DNA from: Rhizoclosmatium globosum
Taxonomy: Eukaryota > Chytridiomycota > Chytridiomycetes > Chytridiales > Chytriomycetaceae
DNA length: 64,000 nt
Assembly: GCA_002104985.1 (NCBI GenBank)
Contig: MCGO01000007.1
Location: forward strand, 372,001 to 436,000
Reading direction: 5' to 3'
The notes beneath the pieces were generated by a model. The model saw only the letters and a program-made list of their open reading frames with translations. It was not told the DNA's origin and did no database searches. The position numbers were made by a program, and so were the translations under genes. The stretch's first letter is position 1; each line of letters opens with the position of its first letter. Positions 1-10,143 of the stretch are shown here, in pieces.

Positions 1-2
1 GG

Positions 3-374
3 ATCCGCGTTCTTCCAACCCAGTATCTCATAATGCCTGTAACCTTTCTCGTCCTTGAATCCGCAATCATCTATTGGTTTAGATCTAACATTGCCATCGC
101 TATTTTGTCCATTCTCCTCCTAATACTTTCAGGGATGGTATGGTTTGTGATGGTTTTGGTGTATACGCTTCTCGGCGCCATGCATTGCCAACGGGAGCAA
201 CCTCACGACTTTGAACGTAATCGAGACGGCTGCATATGGGCACTACAGTGTTTGTTATTGATGAAGTGGGCGTGGAAGATTGATTTACGCTTTGGGATTC
301 GTGGAGCGCACTCGTTTGAAATGTTGCATAGCCATGAAGCTACCACTGATCAGTTACCACTTTACGCAAAATAA
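3..374 (+). CDS. Small multi-pass membrane protein, 5' truncated by window edge
   Basis: The reading frame is open from base 3, upstream of the first ATG at 33. The extra residues (I-R-V-L-P-T-Q-Y-L-I) align with the interior of the next gene (T-R-T-L-P-I-Q-Y-I-L), so the real start lies outside the window. What remains has two strongly hydrophobic segments, a charged 'HDFERNRDGCIWALQ' loop and the 'LKW.WK' motif shared with its neighbour (paralogue: 'ETDFDGFLWALQ', 'LKWIWK'). It is the first of three tandem paralogues on the same strand. I do not recognise the family. The N-terminus is missing only because of the window cut. Confidence 0.7.
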   Translation: MRVLPTQYLIMPVTFLVLESAIIYWFRSNIAIAILSILLLILSGMVWFVMVLVYTLLGAMHCQREQPHDFERNRDGCIWALQCLLLMKWAWKIDLRFGIRGAHSFEMLHSHEATTDQLPLYAK

Positions 375-550
375 AATATGAAATGAAAAGCTCTGAATGT
401 GTTATTCAGTCCACATTGGCGTTGCAATGAAGGCCTCTCAACACAAAGTGATAGGTCGCTGCGAGATACACACTCAATTGGCGGACTCGTACTCTGCTTC
501 CGTGGAACTTCCGTGAAATCCGCACAGCCACACCAATCCTCCACACAAAA

Positions 551-1138
551 ATGTGCAACAACTGCTACTCTCGTCCTCTCAAACCTCGGGACAAGTTATG
601 GTGGACTCGTACTCTCCCGATACAGTATATCTTGCCTCCTGTGATGTTTGTGGCGATTGAGTGCGGCATCATTTACCTCTCCAACCTTGCAGCGAGAATT
701 GTACTATCCTGCGTTGCGTCCGCAATCTTGTATCTCACTACTGTCTTTTGGTATCACAATGCCTATCTGCACTTGCCACGCTGGAGGTCTTTGATAACCC
801 TGACGAATGTAGCCTACTCCACCATCTTTCTTCTTGCCCAGTTCTTTGTTCTATACATTATGGACATTGTAATTTTGAGGATCTTCCTGGCCATCATTGC
901 ACTTGGTGTTCATTTGGCGTCGACGCATTTGTTCCTATTCGCACTCCATCATGAGCCAGGAATCTTGGATCGGGCGGAAACCGACGATTATGACTTTGAA
1001 ACCGATTTTGATGGTTTCTTGTGGGCACTGCAATGTGTCGTCACTCTCAAGTGGATTTGGAAGTTTGAAACAGACTTTGGAAAATGGGGAGGTCAGAAGC
1101 CCGTCAGTCATATTGCAGAGATGGAAGAAAGATTGTAA
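551..1138 (+). CDS. Small multi-pass membrane protein, tandem paralogue 2
   Basis: Predicted 195 aa, single exon. An N-terminal Cys/basic stretch is followed by about four hydrophobic segments (roughly residues 28-50, 53-75, 85-110 and 112-135). After these comes an acidic cytosolic-type tail with the 'FETDFDGFLWALQ' and 'LKWIWKF' motifs that also occur in the gene to its left. A 16-base stretch around 480-495 (ggcggactcgtactct) recurs with one mismatch at about 601-616 inside the gene, so the upstream spacer may be duplicated debris. Function is unknown. The paralogy with both neighbours supports it as a real gene. Confidence 0.7.
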   Translation: MCNNCYSRPLKPRDKLWWTRTLPIQYILPPVMFVAIECGIIYLSNLAARIVLSCVASAILYLTTVFWYHNAYLHLPRWRSLITLTNVAYSTIFLLAQFFVLYIMDIVILRIFLAIIALGVHLASTHLFLFALHHEPGILDRAETDDYDFETDFDGFLWALQCVVTLKWIWKFETDFGKWGGQKPVSHIAEMEERL

Positions 1139-1207
1139 ATAAAATTAGGACTGTTTAATGTAATTGTGTGCAACTCATGATGGCTGAAGTCAAATTAAAA
1201 GTTAGAT

Positions 1208-1912
1208 ATGGAAACTCAAGCTCAGTCCGCAGACACGCCCACGCCCACACCAATTCACTTGCTGCCACTGTACAAAGTGTACTGGACACACATTCTCCCT
1301 CGATGGCACGTTCCTTTGATTGCAACTGCGGCGCTGATGTACGAGGCCAGCAACGTTCGCTTCGCCGACTTCACCGCGCGGATCATCGTGTCTGTTCTTG
1401 TGTTCTGCGCGACCGGATTCTTCTTCTTCGCGGCCGTGCTCCACGTTGTCGTCCTGGGAATCCAGTCGTGTCGCTGTCAGAATGTGCTGACCGAGGACTT
1501 TTACTTCTCCAACCACGGCCACAGAGCTGCAACACGAGCAAGGCAGTGGTGGTTCAAGCATGTTCTTCCGTTGATGTATCGTCCGGTTACTCCTCCGTGG
1601 CTCGCTGTGGCGGTGGAATTTTCAATACCTTATGTCCTGCCAAAAACCGACGCTGCAGGCAACCCCGTCAGAAGATATGGAATCGCAATATGTGCATTGT
1701 TGTTCATATCGTTTTTATGGTCCTGTACTGTCTTTCGTATGTCACGGCTGAGTCTTGGCTGTCGTTGCAAAGACGCACAGAGTTTGGGCGACCCAGACTT
1801 TGAGACATACGCAAGTGCTCTAAAATGGGCTATCCTTGGTTCCACAACGCCGAAACGGTTACTGAAGTCAGACTTGCTTGTTGCGGAAAGTGGAGAGGAG
1901 AAAGAGAAATGA
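1208..1912 (+). CDS. Small multi-pass membrane protein, tandem paralogue 3
   Basis: Predicted 234 aa, single exon. It keeps the 'YWTHILPRW' opening that parallels 'WWTRTLPIQY' of the preceding gene, and has about four hydrophobic segments. The tail contains two CRC motifs ('SCRCQN' and 'GCRCKD') and 'DFETYASALKWA', matching the 'FETDFDGFLWALQ..LKW' block of the paralogues. It is the most diverged of the three. I do not know the family. Tandem amplification of a lineage-specific membrane protein is the likely origin. Confidence 0.65.
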   Translation: METQAQSADTPTPTPIHLLPLYKVYWTHILPRWHVPLIATAALMYEASNVRFADFTARIIVSVLVFCATGFFFFAAVLHVVVLGIQSCRCQNVLTEDFYFSNHGHRAATRARQWWFKHVLPLMYRPVTPPWLAVAVEFSIPYVLPKTDAAGNPVRRYGIAICALLFISFLWSCTVFRMSRLSLGCRCKDAQSLGDPDFETYASALKWAILGSTTPKRLLKSDLLVAESGEEKEK

Positions 1913-2175
1913 GATTCCTGGAAGACAGGTGAAAGCCTCATGATTCATGTATTATTCTTAATAAGAAATTTATAAGAAGTTTAGTCTGATTGAATGTGGA
2001 TGATTCCACCTTTAAGTCCAAGATGACCCCTTTCAAATCAGGTCACGCCGCAAAGTCTGGTGGACACACATAATATGAAAGCTACAAAAGCTAAGAAAAG
2101 ACAAGTCTTAAATCATGTTGCATAAAGAGTTAATTGTTCTCCGAATTATTTGTTCGGAAAATTGAATGCAAATCG

Positions 2176-2896
2176 ATGGGCCGCAAAGGACGAGACACAT
2201 GCCGCTTTCCAGCTGTAAGCACCGCAGACCTTCATGAACTTTCCAAACTTGTCCCTACTCCCGACTCGTCTTTACGCTCTCGTCTCGTGAACCTTCATTA
2301 ACTTCAAACACCAACCACCCGCTTCAACCACACTCATCCTCAATACTCACAGGCCCGAATCAAGAAAATCATGCGAACAGATGACGAAGTCGGCAAAATC
2401 AACGCAGCAACACCTCTTCTCGTCTCCTGCGCCCTTGAGCTCTTCTTAAAATCAATCGTCTCTGGCTGTGTCGATCAGGCGCGTGCGCGAGGAGCAAAGA
2501 AAGTAACTGCGTCTCATTTGTGAGTTTTCAGAAAGTTCCGGGCTTCGAGATATTGGCGTGTATTGACTTTTTGGTTGGGTTGACAGGAAGGCAGCCATCA
2601 ACGGGACGGAGCGGTTTGACTTCCTCAAAGACCTTGTTGCGAATGTTCCGGATCCTGTAGAAGGAGAAGCAGAGGAGGAAGGGAAGAAGAAGGGGAGGAA
2701 AAGAGGTGCTGCGGCTGGTTCAAGTACTGGTGGGCCATCGAAACGAAAAGCTGCTGTTGCTGCAGCCGCTGCTGTAAAAGAAGAAAATGAAACGGAAGAA
2801 GGAGAGGAAGACGTGGGTGTCAAAGATGAGGATGCGGAATATGAACCGGCAGGGAAAGCGAGTATTGCGAATCTTTTGAATGACGATGATGATTAG
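2176..2896 (+). CDS. BUR6: NC2-alpha / DRAP1 / Bur6 histone-fold transcription corepressor subunit
   Basis: Three exons: 2176-2214, 2353-2519, 2587-2896 (171 aa). Splicing joins 'CRFPA' to 'ARIKKIMRTDDEVGKI', giving the RFPxARIKKIMxTDxEVGK signature of NC2-alpha. The histone fold follows: 'ATPLLVSCALELFLKSIV', 'KKVTASHLKAAI', and the diagnostic 'FDFLKDLVANVPD' end of the fold. The tail has a Lys/Arg-rich segment and an acidic C-terminus, as in DRAP1. The protein should pair with Dr1/NC2-beta and bind TBP on promoter DNA. The introns are 138 and 67 nt with clean GT-AG ends (GTGAGT donor on the second). It is convergent with the phosphatase gene. Symbol given by homology. Confidence 0.9.
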
Positions 2897-3016
2897 GAAG
2901 CAATCTTAGGGTAGAAGCCGAAAGAATACACGTCTTTATTTAGCTTAATTTTAAATTTTGGGAATCATGCAAAGAAGGTTGCAAATGCAGGATGATTGAA
3001 GGATGCAATACCTCAA

Positions 3017-3931
3017 TCAATGCGATGAAATAGAAAGCACACCACTACTATGTAGTTGCGCCAATTGTCCCAATAATCCTACATTCGGACTGATAAGCTC
3101 ATTCCTCGTCTTCACAAAGTCATACGCTTCACTCAACCCCAAGCCCCTTCGACTCATCACACATGCAATAACCAATGACGCAGACCGTGAAACACCTTGA
3201 TTACACGCAACCAACACCTGCTTCCCACCCGGATTGGTGTCTAGAAATGAATTGATTTGCTGAAGGACTTGAGGAAGAGACGTCGATATATCACTATCGT
3301 GTCCCCAATCAAGTTTAATATATTCCGGCTTCACATGCGGCGTTGTCGGTGTGGACGTTGATGTTGACATTGATGTTGACGAAACATCGTCAATTTGATT
3401 GAAGGAGGTCGATGGCGAAATGCAGCGGAAAGATCGGGGTGACATTGCGGGTGTCTGGCACACACTCTCGCCACTGCTACAACTGCTGCTGAATGTTGAT
3501 GCAGAGTTATGACGATGGAATTGGGCTGGCAGTGGAAACTCGTATGAAGGGACTTCTTCCAAAAGAGCGTTTTGCACTTCTGAGGCAACGTTGACGACGA
3601 GACCAATGTTGTATTGCTGAAGAGTGTCGCAGGACTCTGCGTATGCCCTGGACGAGATGAGGAGGCCTTCTTCGAGGATTTGGATTGGCCCGCCAATCAA
3701 AGTGTATGGGTCTTGCTCGAGTAGGGTTTCTATCTCGTTTGCAGAGCATCGAGGAAGCGGTGTTGAGAGTGGCAGGTGGAAGAGGTTTGATGAAAGTGGT
3801 TTGACTTGTGGCATGCAGTCGAGTGTCAGTCGGGGAGGAGACATTTTGGTTGGTTCGACTTTGTGCGGCGAGGTTGTCTTGGGTGAAAGTCGGTGATTTG
3901 CAAAAATTTCTTCGGCATCTCTCCAAACCAA
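3017..3931 (-). CDS. Dual-specificity protein phosphatase, MAPK-phosphatase (Msg5/Pmp1) type
   Basis: Single exon, 304 aa from the first in-frame Met; a second Met 29 residues in ('MSPPRL') could be the true start. The catalytic P-loop is 'VACNQGVSRSAS' (C-x5-R) near residue 243, with an Asn in the place of the usual His before the Cys motif. The candidate general acid is in 'YIKLDWGHD'. The 'GGPIQIL..GLLISSRAYAES' region matches the start of fungal MAP kinase phosphatase domains. A Ser/Thr-rich insertion of about 50 residues interrupts the domain. It likely dephosphorylates a MAP kinase; the substrate cannot be read from sequence. Confidence 0.85.
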   Translation of the reverse strand: MVWRDAEEIFANHRLSPKTTSPHKVEPTKMSPPRLTLDCMPQVKPLSSNLFHLPLSTPLPRCSANEIETLLEQDPYTLIGGPIQILEEGLLISSRAYAESCDTLQQYNIGLVVNVASEVQNALLEEVPSYEFPLPAQFHRHNSASTFSSSCSSGESVCQTPAMSPRSFRCISPSTSFNQIDDVSSTSMSTSTSTPTTPHVKPEYIKLDWGHDSDISTSLPQVLQQINSFLDTNPGGKQVLVACNQGVSRSASLVIACVMSRRGLGLSEAYDFVKTRNELISPNVGLLGQLAQLHSSGVLSISSH

Positions 3932-5105
3932 ATCTCCACTGTTGAGTGCCCATCAAACGGCAAACACTGCCGCTCCCGTATCAGTTTTACTGAAGACACT
4001 CAATACACATAAAATAAGGGAGGATTAAAGTTGAGCCACCATAATGCAGATGTTGAGGACCACAAGTGACTGTTGGCCTCAGATTTAATTAGACCAATGG
4101 TTCCAAAAAAGAAATTATATTGATGACCGCTATTCATTGAAAAAGAACGCAACATCCTGAATCGCTCGATTTCCGACGTCCCGAAGCTCTACAGAATGTC
4201 TTACTCTCTTTTGTTACCGACTGAGGAACTAAGCCGATTTTCTGTTATGGCAACAAGCCAATGTTCTGTTATCATCTTGTCACTTCTTGTCATCTTCAAG
4301 TTTGGTTGAGACATGGCTCCATATTCGTCATCAAATGTGGCTTTATTCGGTTGGTTTGATATACTATCCATGTCATTTTTCTGCGAATTGGTTGCCGACC
4401 TTTGTTATGTAGGTTGGAACATCAACCTCGACTGTTGAATGTTGGAGATTTATTTTTAAGATCCTTTAGTTCAATACTGTTGCCTTTAAGGACAATACGG
4501 AAGTTGGCAGGGGAAAGAGGTTTCAAACTAATGGCTTTGAGGAAATGATTGTACCTCGTTGCTTTTGTGAGAACTGCTCTTGTTGAAGTTTATTATTTAT
4601 AGGGGTTCGCTTTATTATACTCCACACATGACCAAAAGAAAGAATAACGCTAACATCCATCTGACGTTGAGCCGCAACCCCAGCCACGAAAAACGTTGGC
4701 CATTTTCTTCCACATTGAAACTCGAGGCAAAATAGTTTCATGCTTGTTTTCTTTTATATTTGTGAACCAACGTTTTGGTTGAACGTTGTTCCTGTCGTCT
4801 CCGCTTTTGACAACTTCAGGTGCATGGTTAGCTTAGTATTTGAACTATTACCGTTGATGCTTTTTCGCTTGAATGCAAAGAACTCTTGCAATTTAGTGCT
4901 GCATTTACATGGGTTTATGCTGGTGTCATCACGGGTCTTATGCATGTCTTCATTCGATTTTGCATGAGAAGTGTTGCAAGTTTGTAAATCGCTGATGATA
5001 GGAACTCCAACAGTTTTGAGTTGATGGGAAAAGGGTGATGTAACGGTAATAATATTGTGGGACAAAGTGTTCAACGTGTCAAATTCTTCTGGTCGTTCAT
5101 CAAAT
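3932..5105. other. Intergenic, no gene seen
   Basis: AT-rich spacer. Open frames here are short and show neither protein-like composition nor similarity to anything else in the window. A minus-strand frame at 4754-5119 continues from the decayed eIF4G fragment but I could not align it to eIF4G. Confidence 0.5.
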
Positions 5106-5109
5106 TCAA

Positions 5110-5910
5110 CAATAGTCAAGTCTTCTTAGCTTCTTCGTTTTCAGTGATTGGCATTTTTAGACATGCTAGTTGATTTTCGGCTCTCCATACTGCAATAGTG
5201 ACATTGGACCGTTTGGTTGAAGGCCAAAATTGACGCGAATCAAAGGTATCATTCTCAAATATCCTCATCATCTCCTTTTCAGATTCTTTTTCCCGAATAG
5301 TGACTAAAACTTGTGCTAAAATGGTCGAAGCAGCTGGCTTGGTTGCTGTAGGTTCGCTTCCGTGAAGAACTTCATATAATTTTTCAAGGTTAAAGATATC
5401 GTAGGCACCCATAAGAGTTCCATAGATGATTCCAAAGTATTTATACGCGACGGTACATCGAGCGCGAGATCATCCAAAGTCATGGCAAGTTGACATAACG
5501 CAGTTGTGACTTGTTCCAGAGACACACATTTCGCTGTACTAGAGATACAATGACACTTGCAGTTTTTGAAACAGCTGTGGCGTTGCGAAGGATAGATTCG
5601 CAAGTAGGAAACCAAGAAGATTCCACTTTCAGTGTCGCCAATCAAACCTTTTACACTGGAGATTAACTCTCGAACGTTATACTTAAGAAACCAAGTTTTT
5701 CCAGCTTCTGTCACGGCAGGAACTTCGATTGCATCCTCCTCAGCTAAGTTGGCCTCAATATCCTCAAAAGTCTCGCAGTCAACTTCGTTGATAACCGCGA
5801 AACCAAATACTCTGACACTAACTATTGGATTGAAGCGCAAGCAAATTTTGTATTCAGTCGAGAATGTTGCTACTGTCTGGTGTTGCGTGGTCATTGTTCC
5901 TGTGTTCATA
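5110..5910 (-). pseudogene. Decayed eIF4G MA3-domain fragment (older copy)
   Basis: Read on the minus strand, the translation follows the MA3 region of the eIF4G gene at 19858-20664 but hops frames. One frame gives 'CVSLEQVTTALCQLAMTLDD' (eIF4G: 'CISLEDVTTSFTEVASLLDD'). Before it, another frame gives 'LRNATAVSKTASVIVSL' (eIF4G: 'LSKKAEIVAKTANVLAAL'). After it, a third frame gives 'YFGIIYGTLMG' and 'RQFWPSTKRSNVTIAVWRAE' (eIF4G: 'QLFWPAAKRSDEVVAAWKAD'). At least three frameshifts exist, one near 5450. No introns interrupt it where eIF4G has one, so a retrocopy is possible. Divergence is much higher than in the 8985-9560 fragment. It is non-functional as translation factor sequence. Confidence 0.85.
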
Positions 5911-6604
5911 TCTGAAGATTAAAGCAACGTCAGCAGTGGTTAATTAAGGGGACTAAGAATAGAAGGGAACTGCTCAAGGTTGCCATGGAATACTCACTGT
6001 AATGATGGAAGAGGATTGTATGTTGTGGAAATCTGGCGAAATAACGGACAAGGAGAATCTCGATGTCACGTGCTCAAATAATGAATGGCTGTGACAGTAA
6101 GCATTATTATTAACATGGATCTCAGCTTGCCGTGGAATAAATGATATCATCCTGGAAGCAAGATTCTGTCACTTCAAACTTAGCCATTAAAACCACCGCT
6201 GTAAAATGAATAAACAATTCGCCCATCTCTCTGTAGCCAAGTTTGTAAAAACCGATGTAAGAAACTTAAGCAACCTAATCGACTCTTCTCTTCCAAAACC
6301 CATCACTCATCACTCAGCTCAAAGACTCCAACCGAGCCTATCAACAACCAACAGTCAAAACTCGTCAATCCAACAACTAAGCAGCCACGAGCTCCACCTC
6401 TTCCCAAAGGCTGGGATCACATCCATTCACATACGAATTCAATGTAGTCATGGAATAGCCCTCGAAGACAACAGGTGCCTGGAATCCAACGTTGAATCGT
6501 TTCGCTGACTACACTTTATACATTGGAGTAATTTGCATCATATTACCGTCCTTTTTATGTTCCTTGGATGGGATCTACGTTCCAAATTTCTCAAAAATTC
6601 AGTT
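5911..6604. other. Spacer with a possible orphan minus-strand exon
   Basis: No complete gene. On the minus strand, 6377-6500 is open from a 'gtgtag' acceptor-like site and reads 'AKRFNVGFQAPVVFEGYS' through 'GCDPSLWEEVELVAA' to a stop. This looks protein-like and could be a stranded terminal exon. No matching upstream exons were found. Confidence 0.35.
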
Positions 6605-8316
6605 ATGCCATCCAGCAACACCACGACTCGTCCCTACGCATCTCAGCCTGAAACTAGTGACATTTTCGAATCGTGTACGCTGATCACTCTGTCTCCACCT
6701 GCCTCCATGTCCCTGTTTGAAAAAGTAAGGACCATTGAAACGATTTCCAAAGTGTAGTAGTAAGATGATTGAGACACTACCTGAACTATAACAATCGATG
6801 GAATGTAGCGTGCGATCTCGTTTTGTGTCACTGATCACTTTAAACAAAACCTCGATTTCCTTCACCCCCTCATCTCAACAATAACTAATTACATTCTTCA
6901 CACAGGCTCTCTCCTTTATAGGTCTCGTTAAACAAAGCCGCCTCGAATCGGTAGTATCGGAACTTGAGACAGCCACCGCCACCATCCTCCAGGTCACGGA
7001 AAGATTTACAGAACAGCACAACAAGACCACCGACTATTCCAACTCTCTCCAGATTAAATTTGATGCATTGTCTGCAAAGTACTCCACATTGGACTCCCAC
7101 TCGGCCGAACTTGAAACGACCAAGACTGATCGAATCTGTCGCGACACTGCTGCTGCACACAACCAAGAAATTGAAAACCAAGAAATCAAGAGATTAGAAA
7201 TCTCTCAAGAGCATTCTCGCACTGTTGCCGCCATTGCTCTTCACCATGAAACCTACTTTCTGAGGTCACCACAGAATTCCAAGCCAAACTTACAGCACAG
7301 TACAACGTCGCAGCCAACCAAACCAACTCTCTCCAAACCAAGTTTGATGCATTGTCTACAAAGTACTCCACATTGGACTCCCACTCGGCCGAACTTGAAA
7401 AGACCAACCAAGAACTGATCCGAATCTGTCGCGACACTGCTGCTGCACACAACCAAGAAATTGAAAACCAAGAAAAAAAATTGGAGCTCGCTCAAGAACA
7501 TTCTCGCACTGTGCCGCCATTGCTCTTCACCATGAAACGCTGCTTGCTAAGGTTACCACGGAATTCCAGGCCAAAATCGACGAAATTAGAGCTTCTCCGC
7601 TACTGAGAATGCCGCCGCCCTTGAGGCATCAGAATACGCCATTACTTCCAAGCTAGACAAGTACTACCAGGACCAGCTTGCAGACAAAGACAAGGAATAC
7701 ATGCGCCTTGAATCAGAAATGACTAAATTGCGGGAATCGTGCACCGTCCAGATGAAATCACTCACGGAAGTCCATACTGTCAAGGTCACTACGCTTGAGA
7801 TTGAAGTTCAGAGATTAGCAAGACTTCCAAAAACCGTGAAACTCACTTTTGACGCCGAGAAACAAGAACTACGGGTTATGAACAAAGAACTGACAAAGGG
7901 ACTCGCCATGGCAACTGAAAAGATTGACACTCTCTCAGGAAAAACTTGCCTCCCACCAAACTGAACTTCTTGAATACGCAAAGTCTTGGAAACAAACATC
8001 GCGTTGAAGGAACATAACAACGAGCTTATCAAAACACATAATCAACATCGATGCGCTTGCTACGGCCAATTCTAAAAATACTGTGATTGAAGCAGAACTG
8101 AGCGACGAACGGAAGTGCTCAGCAGCAAACGCCGAAACCCTGGCAAGCCTCAAAATGCAACTTAAGAAAAAGGCCGTTAATTTCGAGACTGCAGTAGACC
8201 TGTTGGACAAATTTCACTGTAACGACATGATGAAAATCCAGACCTCACGAGACCGACTCTTCATGAAATTCCAAGAACTGCAAGTTAGATTATGCGTTGA
8301 CTGTGCGAAAAAGTAA
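6605..8316 (+). pseudogene. Frameshifted copy of the coiled-coil repeat gene
   Basis: Inverted copy of the intact gene at 22584-24334, including its two-exon layout: exon 1 6605-6724, intron 6725-6905, then 'ALSFIGLVKQSRLESVVSEL' (intact copy: 'TLSLVGLVKKSRHESVVSEL'). The two internal repeats ('LDSHSAELE..ICRDTAAAHNQEIENQE') are present. Single-base losses break the frame near 7253 (CCC to CC before 'TACTTTCTGAGG'), near 7512 (GG to G in CACTGTGCCGCC) and near 7590, and an inserted base occurs near 7938. No single frame spans it, so it cannot encode the 512-aa product. Confidence 0.9.
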
Positions 8317-8984
8317 GCACAGTTTTGGTGGAGGTTTTTATTTTTTCTCTTTCTCACCCCTTTCATGAATAAATACCAAGTTATAAGTAATTTTACCTGT
8401 ACAACAACGATCTAACAACCTTACTAATTGACCATAGAAAGTAGCCAATCTTAAGCAATAATCATATCAATGAACCGTTCATATGATTTGAGGATCAAAA
8501 GAAAATTCACCGTTATTCCTTTCGTCAAACGTGAAACTATATTAATCAACCGTGAAGATACCGAGCGCAATTCACTGGAGATTAAAAATGTTAGCGCAAT
8601 CGGGATTAGTTGGCTATTTGGAACACATTGTGCAGTTTGAAATGCCATTCTCTTCGCAATCATATCCAAAAGAATAGGAAAAGGCTGAATTCATCATCTC
8701 TGCTGCATTGGCCGCAAAGACTAAGAAACGAGAGAAAAGAGATCAGCAAATAACCGTTGAAGAGACGTTTAGTACGAACAGAAGTTGTTTGAAGTTCAAA
8801 ACCTTGGTTCTGAATTGGTTTACTTTTCTTTGCCTCTTAATTTTATTTTGTCTATATGTAAAAGGACGACAATATACACGGCCAACTTTTATAGAAACAT
8901 ACGTCAGAATGGAATAAAACAAGCTACCATATTCATCATATAAATTGTTGATTTATTTGTTCTGTCAGTATATTCTTCCACTGT
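8317..8984. repeat. Duplicated 3' flank of the coiled-coil gene, then featureless spacer
   Basis: The stretch at about 8400-8520 is the reverse complement of about 22385-22500: 'ATTCATTGATATGATTATTGCTTAAG' and 'TTTCTATGGTC.ATTAGTAAGG' are shared. This shows that the duplication carried non-coding flank and was not a retrocopy. From 8520 to 8984 I see nothing I can name. Confidence 0.7.
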
Positions 8985-9560
8985 GAGTACGCGGATGTGG
9001 TGATTCGAACTCCTCCTGACACTTGTTCAAGCAAGGAAGACGTTGGCGGAAGCACCTCGTTGTCTTCTTCGTCCATTCTCAGACGATTCGAACTCCGACA
9101 CTTGTCCATGAACCGGAGATGGAAGCTCATTGCTGAGACGGAGACACAATCTTCCGTACATGTTTTGGAAATAGTGCTCATCCAGAGCTTTGTCGAAATA
9201 AGGGCGATCACCTTCTTCAACAATGAAGGTGTTGTGATCGGGAGCTCCAAGAAGTGCCCCGAAATGGAGTCGAACTTCTCGATGTGAGCTTGTTCAAATA
9301 GCCCTTCACTTTTTGCACACCTCCAGTTCGTGTGCCTCCTCTGCTGCCTCCTCGGTGTCGTAGACAACCTTTTTCTTGGACACAGACTCCGGCTGCCATC
9401 CCTTGTCCGTCGCCTTGATATGTTCAACCGGTGGCTCGTTGGGGTCCACGTAAGAGTCTTGTCGGTCTCCACGGCGACCCCCGCCACGACCACCTCCACG
9501 TCCACCACGCTTTCCGCGTTCACCGTCCCGTTCAGAGCCCATTCATTGGCTGTCCATTCT
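8985..9560 (-). pseudogene. Recent eIF4G fragment (RGG and start of MIF4G), scrambled
   Basis: Minus-strand copy of about 18320-18900 of the eIF4G gene. 9306-9542 encodes the RGG block 'RGGRGGGRGGGRRGDRQ' and 'VDPNEPPVEHIKATDKGW', nearly identical to the source. The frame then breaks by one base at 'GTGCAAAAAGTGAAG' and again at 'CTCACATCGAG'. It resumes as 'EKFDSISGHFLELPITTPSL'. Near 8990-9110 the order is shuffled: the block matching 'KCQEEFESSEKWTKEDNE' appears twice, once before and once after the segment 'TGCTTCCGCC..CTTCTTGCTTGAAC'. Nucleotide identity by eye is around 90%. Not functional. Confidence 0.9.
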
Positions 9561-10143
9561 CAGACACGGGTCCAGCAACGGAATAGTGACTTTCTCATTC
9601 TTGCGGGGGTTTGCAGCGGCATAGCTGATCGCAGACAGGAGGTACTTGAGGCCAGTGGTAATGTGATGTTGTTGACATCCAAACTCTGACATTTATTGAG
9701 AAATTGTCAGGAATTCGCAAACTGTTGAATATGTTTATTGACTTATAAAATCTGTCTTCTTCATCTCGTGACATTCGTCGGTAGTGTGGAACTGGGACTC
9801 TATTGGTAATAGTTTACTCTGTTGTCTTCAGTTCGGCAAGAAATCTCAGACAACGGAATAGTGACTTCCTCATTTGTAAATAAATCATACTCTTCGAATT
9901 GCCTTTTGATTTTGACAACTGCCTGCTAGTAGAATCCTCCTGTAGCAATTGCATTCATGTACACTTTCATTGAAAGGGGTTCATTGAAATCAAAAACAAA
10001 CAGAGGCTCTACAGCCAAAAACTTGAGACTAACTGTATGAGAATGGGACTTTGAAAGAATAAAGCCACAATATCATGTAGTATTTCAATAATTAAAACTT
10101 TCCAACGAAGAGACATGTATAACTTAACTTCCCCCATCATCAA
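9561..10143. other. Spacer with a short direct repeat
   Basis: No gene seen. The 20-mer 'CAACGGAATAGTGACTTTCT' at about 9575-9594 recurs with one change (CTTCCT) at about 9852-9871, followed by CATT in both. Confidence 0.4.

Noticed and set aside
8936..9523. 195-codon minus-strand frame with protein-like segments
   Set aside because: It is a frame-mixed translation of the eIF4G fragment, not an independent gene.
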